The notes under the pieces: model-generated
Seen by the model: the letters and a program-made list of their open reading frames with translations, nothing else
Told to the model about the DNA's origin: nothing
The model's database searches: none
Shown: in pieces, positions 25,879-35,329 of the stretch
Numbering within the stretch: position 1 is the first letter of the stretch
How the letters are laid out: each line of letters begins with the position of its first letter
Source of the DNA: Burkholderia sp. OK233
GTDB lineage: Bacteria > Pseudomonadota > Gammaproteobacteria > Burkholderiales > Burkholderiaceae
Assembly (NCBI RefSeq): GCF_900230185.1
Contig: NZ_OCSR01000002.1
Location: 372,001 to 436,000, forward strand
Length of the DNA: 64,000 nt
Direction of reading: 5' to 3'
Translations under genes and position numbers: made by a program

Positions 25879-27333
25879 TTATTGATCGATCGCCAGCCAC
25901 ACCGCCTTGGGCTCGGTGAAGTTTTCAATCGCCACGTCGCCGTGCTCGCGGCCAAAACCCGAATCGCCGGAACCGCCCCAAGGCAAGCGCACATCGGTAT
26001 AGCCGTAGGTATTGATCCACACGGTGCCCGCCTTCAGGTCACGCGCGACCCGGTGCACGCGGCCGATATCCGCGCTCCATACGCCGGCAGCGAGGCTATA
26101 CAACGTGCCGTTGGCGATACGGATCGCGTCGGCTTCGTCGTTGAAGCGAATCACGCTTGCCACCGGCCCGAAGATCTCCTCCTGCGAAATGCGCATTTCA
26201 TGCTCAACGTTGGCAAACACCGTCGGCTCGACGAAGAAGCCGCGCTCGCCCACCCGCGCGCCGCCGGTCACGAGCGATGCCCCCTCGGAGCGTCCTGTCT
26301 CGACATAGCCGAGCACGGTTTTCATCTGCGCCGCGGAGATAAGCGGCCCCATCGATGTTTCGCGCACGGCCGGATCGCCAACCTTGATCGCCTTCGCACG
26401 CGCCGCGAGACGCTCGACCACTTCATCGTAGACGTCGCGGTGAGCCAGAATCCGCGAGCCGGCCGAGCATACCTGGCCGGTGTTGAAGAAAATGCCCGAC
26501 GCCGCGGCTCGCACCGCATTGTCGAGATTCGCATCCGGGAAGATCAGATTCGCCGACTTGCCGCCGAGCTCGAGCGTGACGCGCTTGAAGTTGCTGGCCG
26601 CGCCCTGCAGAATGCCGCGCCCCACGGAAGGCGAGCCCGTGAAGGTCACCTTGTCGATGCCGGGATGCGCTACCAGCGCATCGCCGACCACCCGCCCCTT
26701 GCCGGTGACGATGTTCAGTACTCCCGGAGGCACACCCGCCTCAAGCGCGAGTTCGCCGAGGCGCAACGCGGTCAGCGGCGTAATCTCCGCGGGCTTGACG
26801 ATCAGCGTGCAACCGCATGCCAGCGCGGGCGCGATTTTCCACATGCCGATCATCAGCGGGAAATTCCACGGCACAATCGCGGCGACCACGCCAACCGGTT
26901 CACGCAGCGTGTACGTCAAGGCATCGGGACGTACCGGCACCACCTGCCCATTGATCTTGTCGCACCAGCCTGCGTAGTATTCGAGCGTATCGATCGCCGC
27001 GGGAATATCCTGGCGCATTACCGCCGAGATGGGTTTGCCGGCGTCGAGGCTTTCGAGCGCCGCGAGTTCGTCCAGATTCGCGCGCATCAGGCCGGCGAGA
27101 CGCATCAGTATGCGGCCCCGGTCGGCTGCCCGTATCGCGTTCCACACTTTCAACGCGGCACGCGCCGCGTGCACCGCGGTATCGACATCGGCCGCGCTGC
27201 CTTGTGCAACCAGCGCAATCGGCTCTTCGGTCGCCGGGTTGATGTCGATGGAATATTCGCCGGTGCCAGGCGGCAAACGCTTGCCGTCGATCAGCAAATC
27301 ATGGCGCCTGAGGTCGGTTTCAGTTTCCATCAT
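25879..27333 (-). CDS. NAD(P)-dependent aldehyde dehydrogenase
   Basis: A 484-residue ALDH. Motifs in order: the PWNFPLMIGMWKIAPALACG substrate/cofactor segment, FTGSPSVGR, the catalytic Glu in LELGGKSANLIF, the nucleophile Cys in NTGQVCSAGSR, and EEIFGPV. It oxidises an aldehyde to the acid; the type is like betaine- or aminoaldehyde dehydrogenases but the substrate is not fixed by sequence. Two adjacent ATGs are possible; the first (27333) lies 5 bases after GGAG. It overlaps the end of the LysR gene by 14 bases and is the third gene of an OFA transporter-LysR-ALDH operon. Confidence 0.93.
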   Translation of the reverse strand: MMETETDLRRHDLLIDGKRLPPGTGEYSIDINPATEEPIALVAQGSAADVDTAVHAARAALKVWNAIRAADRGRILMRLAGLMRANLDELAALESLDAGKPISAVMRQDIPAAIDTLEYYAGWCDKINGQVVPVRPDALTYTLREPVGVVAAIVPWNFPLMIGMWKIAPALACGCTLIVKPAEITPLTALRLGELALEAGVPPGVLNIVTGKGRVVGDALVAHPGIDKVTFTGSPSVGRGILQGAASNFKRVTLELGGKSANLIFPDANLDNAVRAAASGIFFNTGQVCSAGSRILAHRDVYDEVVERLAARAKAIKVGDPAVRETSMGPLISAAQMKTVLGYVETGRSEGASLVTGGARVGERGFFVEPTVFANVEHEMRISQEEIFGPVASVIRFNDEADAIRIANGTLYSLAAGVWSADIGRVHRVARDLKAGTVWINTYGYTDVRLPWGGSGDSGFGREHGDVAIENFTEPKAVWLAIDQ

Positions 27334-28300
27334 GAAGCTCCTTGCGTGGGATGTTGCATGGGCTGACCGGCAGCGGATCGGCCGGTGCCGCGCCTGCGGC
27401 AGGCGAAGCCACACCGGCGAGCGCAGCAAACTGCGCCCAGGCCGCTGCGGCGTTGGGTCTGAGGGAGCGATTGCGGCGATGCACGAGCAGCGTCGTCAGA
27501 TTGATCTCGGGAACCAGCGGCCGGCTCACCAGTGACGTGCCAGGCACGGGCCAATGTCCATCGACGGGTAAAACGCCGACGCCAAGGCCCAATTCGACCA
27601 TGCGCGACACTGCAGCAACATGTCCGAGTTCCTGCACGGGCCGTCGCTTCAGGCCGTGTGAGTTGAAGGCGAGGTCGAGCGCGGCGCGCACACCCGCGTC
27701 GGCATTCAACGTAACGAGCGCCCACTCGTGCAATCCACGCCATGCAATGCTGGCTTGCCGCGCCAGCGGATGCGCGGGCGGCATCACCACATGCAGCGGC
27801 GTCGTGAACACCACTTGCGCGTGCAACTGATCGCTGGCCAAGGGTTCCGCCACGGAGACGACGCCGAAGTCCACTTCCCCCTGCTCGACGCTCGCGAGCA
27901 CGCTGCTTTGAGACTGATCCTTGACGGACACGATCAGCTCGGGAAACGCCGATGCGCAACGCGCCAGCCCCTGCGCCACCCAACTCGACGACAACACGGG
28001 ATTGCTCGCCAGCACGACCACGCCAGTGTGTCCGTCGTAAGCGGCACGCTCCTCGCGCAGTGTCAATTCGATTTCATCGAGCAGGCGGCCGATTCTGCGC
28101 TCGAGACTCGCGCCCGCATGCGTCAGTTCTACCTGCCGCGTGGTGCGGTCGAACAGCTTCAATTCAACGGCGTCTTCAAGTTCACGCACACAACGGCTCA
28201 CCGCCGACTGCGTCAGATCGAACTCGCGCGCCGCGCGCGTAAAGCTCCGTTCACGCGCGACGGCGACAAACACCTTGAGTTGCTGCAGCGAAACATTCAT
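27320..28300 (-). CDS. LysR-family transcriptional regulator
   Basis: 326 residues with an N-terminal HTH (SFTRAAREFDLTQSAVSRCV) and a full periplasmic-binding-like effector domain. It is encoded between the OFA transporter and ALDH genes on the same strand. It starts 31 bases after the transporter stop and overlaps the ALDH start, so it is part of the transcript it may regulate. The C-terminal 30 residues are Ala/Pro-rich and extend beyond the family core. Confidence 0.92.
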   Translation of the reverse strand: MNVSLQQLKVFVAVARERSFTRAAREFDLTQSAVSRCVRELEDAVELKLFDRTTRQVELTHAGASLERRIGRLLDEIELTLREERAAYDGHTGVVVLASNPVLSSSWVAQGLARCASAFPELIVSVKDQSQSSVLASVEQGEVDFGVVSVAEPLASDQLHAQVVFTTPLHVVMPPAHPLARQASIAWRGLHEWALVTLNADAGVRAALDLAFNSHGLKRRPVQELGHVAAVSRMVELGLGVGVLPVDGHWPVPGTSLVSRPLVPEINLTTLLVHRRNRSLRPNAAAAWAQFAALAGVASPAAGAAPADPLPVSPCNIPRKELHDGN

Positions 28301-28330
28301 AACGTTACTGCCGGGTGTGGATAGGTCACC

Positions 28331-29674
28331 CTATTCCCCTGACTGCTCAGGCCAGTGGCTAAGCCGCGAGGCCTTGCTGCCGGCAACGGCCAGCACGCCC
28401 TCGGGCTCGTCGTTGTGCGTTTCGATCCAGCGCGAACGCATTGGCGCAAGAATGAACTTCGCCGAGATGCCTGCGGCGATCGTGACGACGGCGGAAACGA
28501 TAAAGACGAGACTCCAGCCGCCTGTGGCCGACAGTACCGAAGCAATCGGCACCAGCAGCGAGGCCGTGCCCTTCGCGGTGTACAGCGTGCCCGCATTGGC
28601 CGCCGCATATTTGCTGCCGAAGGTATCGGCGCAAATCGCCGGGAAGATCGAGAAAATTTCGCCCCAGAACAGGAAGATCAACGCGGCGAATGTCATGAAC
28701 GCATACGGGTTGGTGCCGTACTGCATGAGACCGAGCAATGCGAGGCCCTCGCCGATGAAGATCACGAACATCGTGTTCTCACGGCCGAGTTTGTCGGAGA
28801 TGAAACCACACAGCGGACGGGTAAAACCGTTGCAGATATTGTCGATGGAAAGCGTGGCCGTGAGCAGCGGCAGGGTCATGCCGAAGATCGTCATCGGAAT
28901 GCGTGCGAGCCCCCAGTCTTTGGCGATCGGACCGATTTGCGCGGTCGCCATCAGGCCGCCCGCCGCCACGGCGACAAACGACACGTAGATCACCCAGAAC
29001 ACCGGCGTCTTGATCATCTGCCCCGGCGTGTAATCGACCTTGGTGACCGCGAACTTCTTCTTCGGAGCGGCTTGCAGACGCAGGTTTGGTTTCTTCAACA
29101 GCAGCGCGAGCAAAAGTATGCTGACGCCCTGCAGAACGCCGAAGAAAAAGAAGGTGTGCTCATAGCCCGAGCGCGTGATCATGTTGGCGATCGGAATGAC
29201 GGTGACCGCCGCGCCCGCGCCAAAACCTGCAGCAGTCAAACCGGCCGCAAGACCCCGGCGATCCGGAAACCACTTCAACGCGTTGCCGACACAGGTGCCG
29301 TACACGCCGCCTGCGCCGATCCCGGCAATGACCGCTGACACATACAGCATCGGCAAGGTCGTCGCATACGAATTGATCACCCACGCGAGGCCGGCGCATA
29401 CCGCGCCGCCGGCGACCACCGGGCGCGGTCCGAATTTGTCGACCAGCCAGCCCTCCACCGGCACGAGCCACGTTTCAGTGAGGATGAAAATAGCGAACGC
29501 GAGCTGAATGGATGCTTCACCCCAATGATGCCGCGCATTCATCGGCGTGACGAACAACGTCCATGCGTATTGCAGATTGGCCACCAATGCCATGCACATC
29601 ATGCCGATGACGAGCTGCCACCAGCGGTTCGCCCAGAATACGCGAGCCGTGGTCTGCTGAGTGATATCGTCCAT
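28331..29674 (-). CDS. OFA-family MFS transporter (oxalate/formate antiporter type)
   Basis: A 447-residue, 12-helix major facilitator. WFPDRRGLAAGLTAAGFGAGA in the TM4-5 region (quoted in part: FPDRRGLAAG) and YAWTLFVTPM in helix 1 are characteristic of the oxalate:formate antiporter family. It exchanges or takes up a small carboxylate across the inner membrane. It heads a minus-strand operon with LysR and ALDH genes and is divergent from another LysR gene at 30067. The formyl-CoA transferase nearby makes oxalate or formate a plausible substrate, but the operon's ALDH also allows another acid. Confidence 0.9.
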   Translation of the reverse strand: MDDITQQTTARVFWANRWWQLVIGMMCMALVANLQYAWTLFVTPMNARHHWGEASIQLAFAIFILTETWLVPVEGWLVDKFGPRPVVAGGAVCAGLAWVINSYATTLPMLYVSAVIAGIGAGGVYGTCVGNALKWFPDRRGLAAGLTAAGFGAGAAVTVIPIANMITRSGYEHTFFFFGVLQGVSILLLALLLKKPNLRLQAAPKKKFAVTKVDYTPGQMIKTPVFWVIYVSFVAVAAGGLMATAQIGPIAKDWGLARIPMTIFGMTLPLLTATLSIDNICNGFTRPLCGFISDKLGRENTMFVIFIGEGLALLGLMQYGTNPYAFMTFAALIFLFWGEIFSIFPAICADTFGSKYAAANAGTLYTAKGTASLLVPIASVLSATGGWSLVFIVSAVVTIAAGISAKFILAPMRSRWIETHNDEPEGVLAVAGSKASRLSHWPEQSGE

Positions 29675-30066
29675 GCGCCTTGTCTCCGCTATTTATTGAG
29701 TGCGGCCGGCCGTCACGCCGCACTGTACGCGTCTCGCCTTATGGTTATGACCCGAATAGCCTTGCCATTCGGGAATATTTAATATTTGCGTCGTTAATTC
29801 AAATTCTTTAAGACTCGTTCAGCCTGAATCATCGTTTTTCAGACGAATTCTTTATTCCGATCAATTAAGCATCGGCACTGCAACAACGTTTCGCCGCCGT
29901 CCCCCGTTACGCGTTACGCCTCGAATCCAAGCGTTAACCCGAGTACAGCGCCGAGTGCCACGCCGGCAATTCCGCTTCTTATACAGCCCCATGCTAGGGT
30001 CATTGCTGAATAACTAATAATTAAAGTTTGTTATTATGTCGATTCACATTTGCTTATACATCGGCC
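29675..30066. other. Divergent intergenic region between OFA and LysR genes
   Basis: 392 bases, AT-richer than the flanks, with no coding frame. It holds a palindrome at 29751-29773 and, close to the LysR start, TTAAAGTTTGTTATTATG, which includes AT-rich promoter-like sequence. GAATAAC and GTTATTA around 30010-30037 are loosely inverted. It should contain promoters for both directions. Confidence 0.5.
29751..29773. promoter_or_regulatory. Inverted repeat CCCGAAT-N9-ATTCGGG upstream of the OFA operon
   Basis: Perfect 7-bp arms at 29751-29757 and 29767-29773, centred about 88 bp before the transporter start. A LysR or other dimeric regulator could bind; which one is unknown. Confidence 0.4.
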
Positions 30067-31014
30067 ATGACGATGCGCAATGCCACTCTGCGGCAATTGA
30101 AGGTCTTTGAAACGGTGGCGCGCCACCTCAGCTTCTCGCGTGCCGCGGAAGAATTGCATCTGACGCAGCCCGCCGTCTCCACCCAGGTCCGGCAACTCGA
30201 GGAACACGCAGGGCTGCCGCTGTTCGAGCAGCTCGGCAAAAAAATCTATCTGACGCCGGCCGGCACCGAGATGCTTCACTACAGCCGCGCGATCATTCAG
30301 CAGTTCCACGAAGTCGACGAGGCGATGAGTCAGCTCAAGGGCGTCTCCGGCGGCAAGCTGAACGTCGCGGTGATCAGCGCCGGCGACTACTTTTTCCCGC
30401 GCCTGCTCGCTGAATTCACGCGGCGTTACGCGGGCGTCGTGCTCAATCTCGCCGTGCACAATCGCGCAGAACTGTTGCATCAACTCGCGACCAACCAGAC
30501 CGATCTCGCCGTGATGGTGCGGCCGCCGCACGAAACCGACGCGACCAACGAGCCGTTCGCGCCGCACCCTTATGTGATCGTGGCGGCGCCCACGCATCCG
30601 CTCGCGCACAAACGCAACATCAAGATGAGCCAGCTGGCGAGCGAGGCCTTCATCGTGCGCGAGCGCGGCTCGGACACCTGGAATTCGATGGAAGAAGGCT
30701 TCGCCGGCCGTCTCTCCAATCTCAAGATCGCGATGGAGATCAAGAGCACTGAAACGATCAAGCAGGCGGTGATCGCCGGCATGGGCATCGCGTTTCTGTC
30801 CGCGCATACGATCAGTCTCGAGTTGCAGCTCGGTCATCTGGTCGTGCTCGACGTCGAAAGCTTTCCTGTCATGCTCAACTGGTACGTCGTACATCGGAAG
30901 AACAAGCGCCTGCCGCCGGTTGCCGTCGCCTTCAAACGCTTCCTGATGGAGGAAGGTGCGGGCCTCATCGAGAAGATCACGCGCGTGAAGGAATTGAGCG
31001 TCTATAAGCAGTAG
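30067..31014 (+). CDS. LysR-family regulator (CbbR-like)
   Basis: 315 residues. The HTH is HLSFSRAAEELHLTQPAVST, followed by QVRQLEEHAGLPLFEQLGKK, a start typical of CbbR-type LysR regulators. The effector domain is complete. CbbR relatives control carbon-fixation or C1/C2-acid genes, which fits the neighbouring organic-acid genes. The ATG at 30067 starts the homology; a second ATG at 30073 is equally possible. It is divergent from the OFA operon. Confidence 0.92.
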   Translation: MTMRNATLRQLKVFETVARHLSFSRAAEELHLTQPAVSTQVRQLEEHAGLPLFEQLGKKIYLTPAGTEMLHYSRAIIQQFHEVDEAMSQLKGVSGGKLNVAVISAGDYFFPRLLAEFTRRYAGVVLNLAVHNRAELLHQLATNQTDLAVMVRPPHETDATNEPFAPHPYVIVAAPTHPLAHKRNIKMSQLASEAFIVRERGSDTWNSMEEGFAGRLSNLKIAMEIKSTETIKQAVIAGMGIAFLSAHTISLELQLGHLVVLDVESFPVMLNWYVVHRKNKRLPPVAVAFKRFLMEEGAGLIEKITRVKELSVYKQ

Positions 31015-31110
31015 GCTATGGAAAGCCAATGAAACTTTAACTATTGCAGATTGATCAGTATCCCTATGCTGCAAGTGAGTTCCCTTACTTGTCAGCCCGG
31101 GAGGCCGATC

Positions 31111-31416
31111 ATGAACCACGCTACGGTTGAGTCTCACGCCAGCACGCATACTGCACGCGCTACCGCGGACAGCCCCGACGACGCCCATCTGAGCGCGTAC
31201 AACGCCGCCTTCAGCGACCTTGGCCTGCGGTTTCGCTGGGACCAGGCCACACTCGACGTGCTGAAGGAATTCAACAGCGAAGCAGCGCGCCTCACCGCCT
31301 ACATCGAACGGTTTCACGCGCATCTTCACAGCGCGTACGACGCCGAGTTTCTCGCCCAGATGATCCTGAGCAAGAAAGCCAGGTACTACAGCGAATTCGC
31401 GTCGGCCGGCGAATAA
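31111..31416 (+). CDS. Hypothetical protein, 101 aa
   Basis: ATG 31111 follows GGGAGG at 31099-31104. The product begins MNHATVESHASTHTARAT and has a helical core with FRWDQATLDVLKEFNSE and YIERFHAHLHSAY; no membrane segment. I do not recognise the family. It lies downstream of the LysR gene and convergent with the frc operon. Confidence 0.6.
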   Translation: MNHATVESHASTHTARATADSPDDAHLSAYNAAFSDLGLRFRWDQATLDVLKEFNSEAARLTAYIERFHAHLHSAYDAEFLAQMILSKKARYYSEFASAGE

Positions 31417-31475
31417 GGGCTTCGGGGCGACGATTCCGCCGTTCGCTCTGTTCGCCGTCCGACGTATCGGCGCAT

Positions 31476-32120
31476 TCATCTTTGACGGCACATCGCGCGC
31501 TGGGTGGCGCGTTGGCGGACAGGCCCGCGCTTTTGTACGCCCGCCGTCCCGGTGTTATGCCAGCCGCGCCGATGCCGGTATGCTGCCGCGCGCACCATGC
31601 CCGGCGTTATCTCACGCAGCGCCCATGCCTGCTCTTCGCCGCCGTGCCATTCGATGCGCGCCAAAAGCCCGCGTCGCTCCAGCGCAAATCCATTGCAACG
31701 TCCGGCAAACGCATGAGCGTGTGAATTGCGATCGATCGAGTACGCGCGGCTGGTCATCAGATGTGTGCCTAACGCAATGGCCAGCACACTCATCGCAAGC
31801 AGCGCGGCGAGCCCGAACGGCTGCGCCTGTTCAGTGACGAAACCGTAGCCGAGCCAGCCACACAGTAAAAGCGCCGAGACGTTGACAATGCCATGCCCCG
31901 GACGCGCGACTGTGCTCAGATCCAGCACGCCACGCAGTTTGCAGAATGCAATTGCAGAGGTGGCGAAGACCAGCGCACCGATGAAGACCGCGGCATAGAG
32001 CTCGATACGCTCGACATTCGCCTGCGCCGCCGCCGACAGGTAGCACGAAAACCCGCCCACCATGACAGCGAGCCCCATGCCACTGCCGAGCAACGCAACG
32101 AGCCGCGGCCGTCGCGTCAT
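31476..32120 (-). CDS. Putative integral membrane protein, 214 aa
   Basis: The first 125 residues contain about four hydrophobic helices (for example LVALLGSGMGLAVMVGGFSC and VSALLLCGWLGYGFV). The last 80 are Arg/Ala-rich and may be a genuine tail or out-of-frame sequence. The ATG overlaps the stop of the FAH-family gene (ATGA at 32117-32120), which supports translation as the third gene of the frc operon. I do not recognise a family; a role in export or signalling in the oxalate pathway would be a guess. Confidence 0.5.
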   Translation of the reverse strand: MTRRPRLVALLGSGMGLAVMVGGFSCYLSAAAQANVERIELYAAVFIGALVFATSAIAFCKLRGVLDLSTVARPGHGIVNVSALLLCGWLGYGFVTEQAQPFGLAALLAMSVLAIALGTHLMTSRAYSIDRNSHAHAFAGRCNGFALERRGLLARIEWHGGEEQAWALREITPGMVRAAAYRHRRGWHNTGTAGVQKRGPVRQRATQRAMCRQR

Positions 32121-32902
32121 AGCGCTATCTCACACACAGCGGTCAAGGTATTGCTCAATGTGCCGATCCCTTCGATTGAAATCGTTACGGTCGCGCCGTC
32201 CTTGATCGAGCCAACGCCGACCGACGTGCCGCACGCAATCACATCACCCGGCTCGAGCGTTAAGTCCTGTGAAATCAGACTCACCTGCTCGGCAGGCGAA
32301 AACACCATATCGGCAAGCGGATAGTTCTGCCGCTCCACCCCGTCGAGCATCGTCACGAGACGCGCTTCGCGCCAGTCGAAACCGGAGACGATCGAGGGTC
32401 CGATACAGCAGAACGTATCGAAGCCCTTCGCGCGGCACCATTGCGGGAAGTGCGGGTTCTCGTTCAGCAGATCGGCTGCGGTCACATCGTTGACCAGGGT
32501 GTAGCCGAAGATCGATTCCGCGGCCTCTTCGATACTCGCGTCGCGGCAGCGCCGCCCGATCACGATACCGAGTTCGCCTTCGTAGACGATCTTGCCCGCG
32601 TAACTGAGCGGCCGACGGATCGATTCACCCGAACCGATCACCGACCCCGCCGGCTTCAACAGAAAAAGCGGATGCGCCGGCACAGGCTTGTCGAGCTTCG
32701 CCGCAAGCGCGTGAAAGTTATTCCACAACGCGACGATCTTGCCGGGCGCACAAGGCGCGAGCGGCGTGAGCGCACGAGTCGACAACACTGCACCGGTCGG
32801 CACCGGTTGATCGAGACTTTCGTACTCGTGCAAATAACCGCCTTCCACCCGGCCGAACACGACACCACCGTCGCTCGACATGAAACGCATCCACGTATCC
32901 AT
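32117..32902 (-). CDS. Fumarylacetoacetate hydrolase family protein
   Basis: A 261-residue FAH-fold enzyme. KIVALWNNFHALAAKL begins the catalytic domain; the metal ligands are in the YEGELGIVIGRR (E-x-E type) and NDVTAADL segments; the end has PGDVIACGTSVGVGS. Family members hydrolyse or decarboxylate beta-diketo acids such as oxaloacetate or acylpyruvates. It lies 18 bases after frc in the same direction, suggesting a role in processing a dicarboxylate. Substrate unknown. Confidence 0.9.
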   Translation of the reverse strand: MDTWMRFMSSDGGVVFGRVEGGYLHEYESLDQPVPTGAVLSTRALTPLAPCAPGKIVALWNNFHALAAKLDKPVPAHPLFLLKPAGSVIGSGESIRRPLSYAGKIVYEGELGIVIGRRCRDASIEEAAESIFGYTLVNDVTAADLLNENPHFPQWCRAKGFDTFCCIGPSIVSGFDWREARLVTMLDGVERQNYPLADMVFSPAEQVSLISQDLTLEPGDVIACGTSVGVGSIKDGATVTISIEGIGTLSNTLTAVCEIAL

Positions 32903-32920
32903 ACATCGCTCCTTGAGCTC

Positions 32921-34168
32921 TCAAATCGCGCCGGCGGTCCGCAATGCGCTGATCTGCTCGGGCGAGTAGCCGAGTTCAGTCATCACCTCGTCGGTATGCT
33001 CACCCAGCAGCGGCGAGCGCGTAACTTCGGTCGGGCTGTCCGACAGTTTGATAGGATTGCCAACCGTCAGATACTTGCCACGGGTCGGATGATCCACTTC
33101 GACAATCGTGCCGGTTTTACGCAGCGACGGCTCTTCGGCGATTTCCTTCATCGAGAGAATCGGCCCGCAAGGAATGTCGTATTTGTTGAGGATCTGCATG
33201 GCCTCGAACTTGGTCTTGGTCATGGTCCACCGCTCGATCTCGGCAAAGATATCCTTCAGATGCGGCAAGCGCGCGGCAGGCGTCGCGTAGTTCGGATCGG
33301 TGGCCCATTCTTCCTTGCCGATCACGTTGCAGATCTTCGCCCACACCGGCGCCTGCGTGATGAAGTAGATATACGCATTCGGGTCCGTCTCCCAACCCTT
33401 GCACTTCAGAATCCAGCCTGGCTGACCACCGCCCGAGGCATTCCCCGCGCGCGGCACCGCTTCACCGAACGTCCCGTTCGGATATTGCGGATACTCTTTC
33501 ATCGTGCCGGTGCGTTCGAGCCGCTGCTGGTCGCGCAGCTTTACGCGGCACAGATTGAGCACGCCGTCCTGCATCGCGGCGAGTACCTTCTGACCGCGCC
33601 CGGTTTGTGTGCGCTGATACAGCGCCGTGACAATGCCTAGCGCCAGATGCAAACCCGTGCCGCTGTCACCGATCTGCGCACCGCTCACCACCGGCGGACC
33701 ATCGTCGAAACCGGTGGTCGAGGCCGCGCCGCCCGCGCATTGCGCAACGTTCTCGTAGACCTTGCAATCCTCGTAAGGGCCGGGACCGAAGCCCTTCACG
33801 GAAGCCACGATCATGCGCGGGTTCAACTCCTGAATCCGCTCCCACGTGAAGCCCATCCGGTCCAGTGCGCCCGGGGCGAAATTCTCCACCAGCACGTCGC
33901 ATTTCTGGATCAGCGCCTCGAGAACCAGCTTGCCTTCGGGGTTCTTGGTATCGATCGTGACCGAGCGCTTGTTGTGATTGAGCATCGTGAAGTACAAGCT
34001 GTCCACGTCGGGAATGTCCCGTAGTTGCTCGCGCGTGATGTCGCCGGCGCCGGCCCGCTCCACCTTGATCACGTCCGCGCCGAACCACGCGAGCAACTGC
34101 GTGCAGGTCGGGCCCGATTGCACATGCGTGAAATCGAGAATGCGCACGCCGTCGAGTGCTTTGCTCAT
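32921..34168 (-). CDS. frc: Formyl-CoA:oxalate CoA-transferase
   Basis: A 415-residue class III CoA-transferase beginning [20 protein letters not shown], the near-signature N-terminus of Frc. D-type catalytic context [13 protein letters not shown] and the Gly-rich loop [11 protein letters not shown] match formyl-CoA transferases. It moves CoA from formyl-CoA to oxalate. Oxalyl-CoA decarboxylase (oxc), the usual partner, is not in this window. The upstream region carries two copies of the GTATGT..TATATCA element, so it is probably controlled by the GntR regulator at 34610. First gene of a three-gene operon. Confidence 0.94.
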   Translation of the reverse strand: MSKALDGVRILDFTHVQSGPTCTQLLAWFGADVIKVERAGAGDITREQLRDIPDVDSLYFTMLNHNKRSVTIDTKNPEGKLVLEALIQKCDVLVENFAPGALDRMGFTWERIQELNPRMIVASVKGFGPGPYEDCKVYENVAQCAGGAASTTGFDDGPPVVSGAQIGDSGTGLHLALGIVTALYQRTQTGRGQKVLAAMQDGVLNLCRVKLRDQQRLERTGTMKEYPQYPNGTFGEAVPRAGNASGGGQPGWILKCKGWETDPNAYIYFITQAPVWAKICNVIGKEEWATDPNYATPAARLPHLKDIFAEIERWTMTKTKFEAMQILNKYDIPCGPILSMKEIAEEPSLRKTGTIVEVDHPTRGKYLTVGNPIKLSDSPTEVTRSPLLGEHTDEVMTELGYSPEQISALRTAGAI

Positions 34169-34276
34169 GTCAAGTCTCCTGTCCTGATCAGTCAGTTGTG
34201 TGCAACGGTATCGACCGACGCGCCCGCTTCGATAACGTCCGCTCGCGCGGATGTCTGCTTAGTCTCGGTACATACC

Positions 34277-34294
34277 GTATGTGATATATCATAT
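34277..34294 (+). promoter_or_regulatory. Candidate GntR operator, copy 1 (upstream of frc)
   Basis: GTATGTGATATATCATAT contains the perfect palindrome TGATATATCA at 34282-34291. It is 109 bp before the frc start. The same 15-base core occurs at 34439-34453 (inverted) and 35603-35617. Confidence 0.65.
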
Positions 34295-34438
34295 TCAATC
34301 AAGCGCGATCTCAAAATACGACTGCTTCGGGATTTCTGCCCTGAACGCTTATCTGGCGTGCGTTGTAACGGGATGACGCCGCGCTGGCCCGCTCGATTCG
34401 AGGGAAAACACCGAGGTTCCGCTTGTCTCGATCGTCTT

Positions 34439-34454
34439 TGATATATCACATACC
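34439..34454 (-). promoter_or_regulatory. Candidate GntR operator, copy 2
   Basis: TGATATATCACATACC, the reverse complement of the core GTATGTGATATATCA. It faces copy 1 at a distance of about 160 bp in the same frc upstream region, an arrangement that could allow looping. Confidence 0.65.
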
Positions 34455-34534
34455 ATATTTCAGAGACCGTCAAGCCGGGCTTAACCCCACTGCGAGGTGG
34501 CGACCAAGAAGGAAAGAAATGGATCGGAAAAGCA

Positions 34535-34573
34535 AAAGGCCCGCGGTGACGTCGTCACCGCGGGCCTTTCTTT
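34535..34573. terminator. Strong terminator between GntR gene and frc upstream region
   Basis: AAAGGCCCGCGGTGAC at 34535-34550 pairs with GTCACCGCGGGCCTTT at 34553-34568; T-rich sequence follows on both strands. It lies just beyond the 3' end of the minus-strand GntR gene and isolates frc from it. Confidence 0.88.
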
Positions 34574-34609
34574 GCCATTCGTTGCGCCAATCAGGCGCCT
34601 AGGCTGCCA

Positions 34610-35329
34610 TCAATCCAGAAAATCGCAATTGGCTTCGACGAACGTCGCCAGATCGAGCGAATGCTGGCGTGTAAGACGCTCAGCCAGTTCGGTATCGCGC
34701 TGCTCCAGCGCCTCGATAATGCGCAGGTGGTCGACAATCGAACGCGACGCGCGGTCGCTTTGCGAAATGGTCATGCGGCGAATCGCCCGCACGTGGATGA
34801 AGATGTTCTTGATCGTGTCGAGAATGATCTGCGACTTCGACAGTTCGACGATCGCCTGATGAAACGCGATGTTGGCGTCGGAATACTCGGCAATGTGCTC
34901 GGCCGGCGTGGCGTCGCGGAAATTGTCGAACATGTGGCGCAGGCGGGCGATTTCCTCGTCCGTGGCGTGCAGCGTGGCAAGACGCGCCGCCATGCTTTCG
35001 AGCGCGGCCCACATCTGGATCATTTCGACGATTTCACGCTTGCTCTTGCGCACGATATAGATGCCGCGCCGCGGCACCATGCGCAAAAAACCTTCCTGTT
35101 CAAGCAGCGTCATCGCCTCGCGCACCGGCGTGCGGCTCACGCCCAGCGATTCGCTCAGCACGCGCTCGTCGAGGCGGATTTCTTCGTGAGTCCGGTAGAT
35201 ATCCGCGTCGGCAATGGCCTGGCGGAGCATGGCATACGCCTGATCGCGCAAGCTCACGCTCGCGCTGATTGGCTGCAACGACAACGTCAGGGGTGTGGCC
35301 ACTGCTTCAGTTTGAAGTTCTGACGACAT
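34610..35329 (-). CDS. GntR-family regulator, FCD subfamily
   Basis: A 239-residue protein. The winged HTH is about 25-95 (RLDERVLSESLGVSRTPVRE, then GFLRMVPRRGIYI), followed by an all-helical FCD ligand-binding domain with the metal-binding His pattern (NIAFHQAIVEL and DHLRIIEAL). FCD regulators respond to small organic acids. Position between frc and an MHS symporter, with three similar operator-like sites on both sides, makes it the likely local regulator. Its start overlaps the end of the small gene at 35307. Confidence 0.92.
   Translation of the reverse strand: MSSELQTEAVATPLTLSLQPISASVSLRDQAYAMLRQAIADADIYRTHEEIRLDERVLSESLGVSRTPVREAMTLLEQEGFLRMVPRRGIYIVRKSKREIVEMIQMWAALESMAARLATLHATDEEIARLRHMFDNFRDATPAEHIAEYSDANIAFHQAIVELSKSQIILDTIKNIFIHVRAIRRMTISQSDRASRSIVDHLRIIEALEQRDTELAERLTRQHSLDLATFVEANCDFLD

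Noticed and set aside
25882-27366. 494-aa plus-strand frame opposite the ALDH gene
   Set aside because: Antisense shadow of a gene with complete ALDH motifs.
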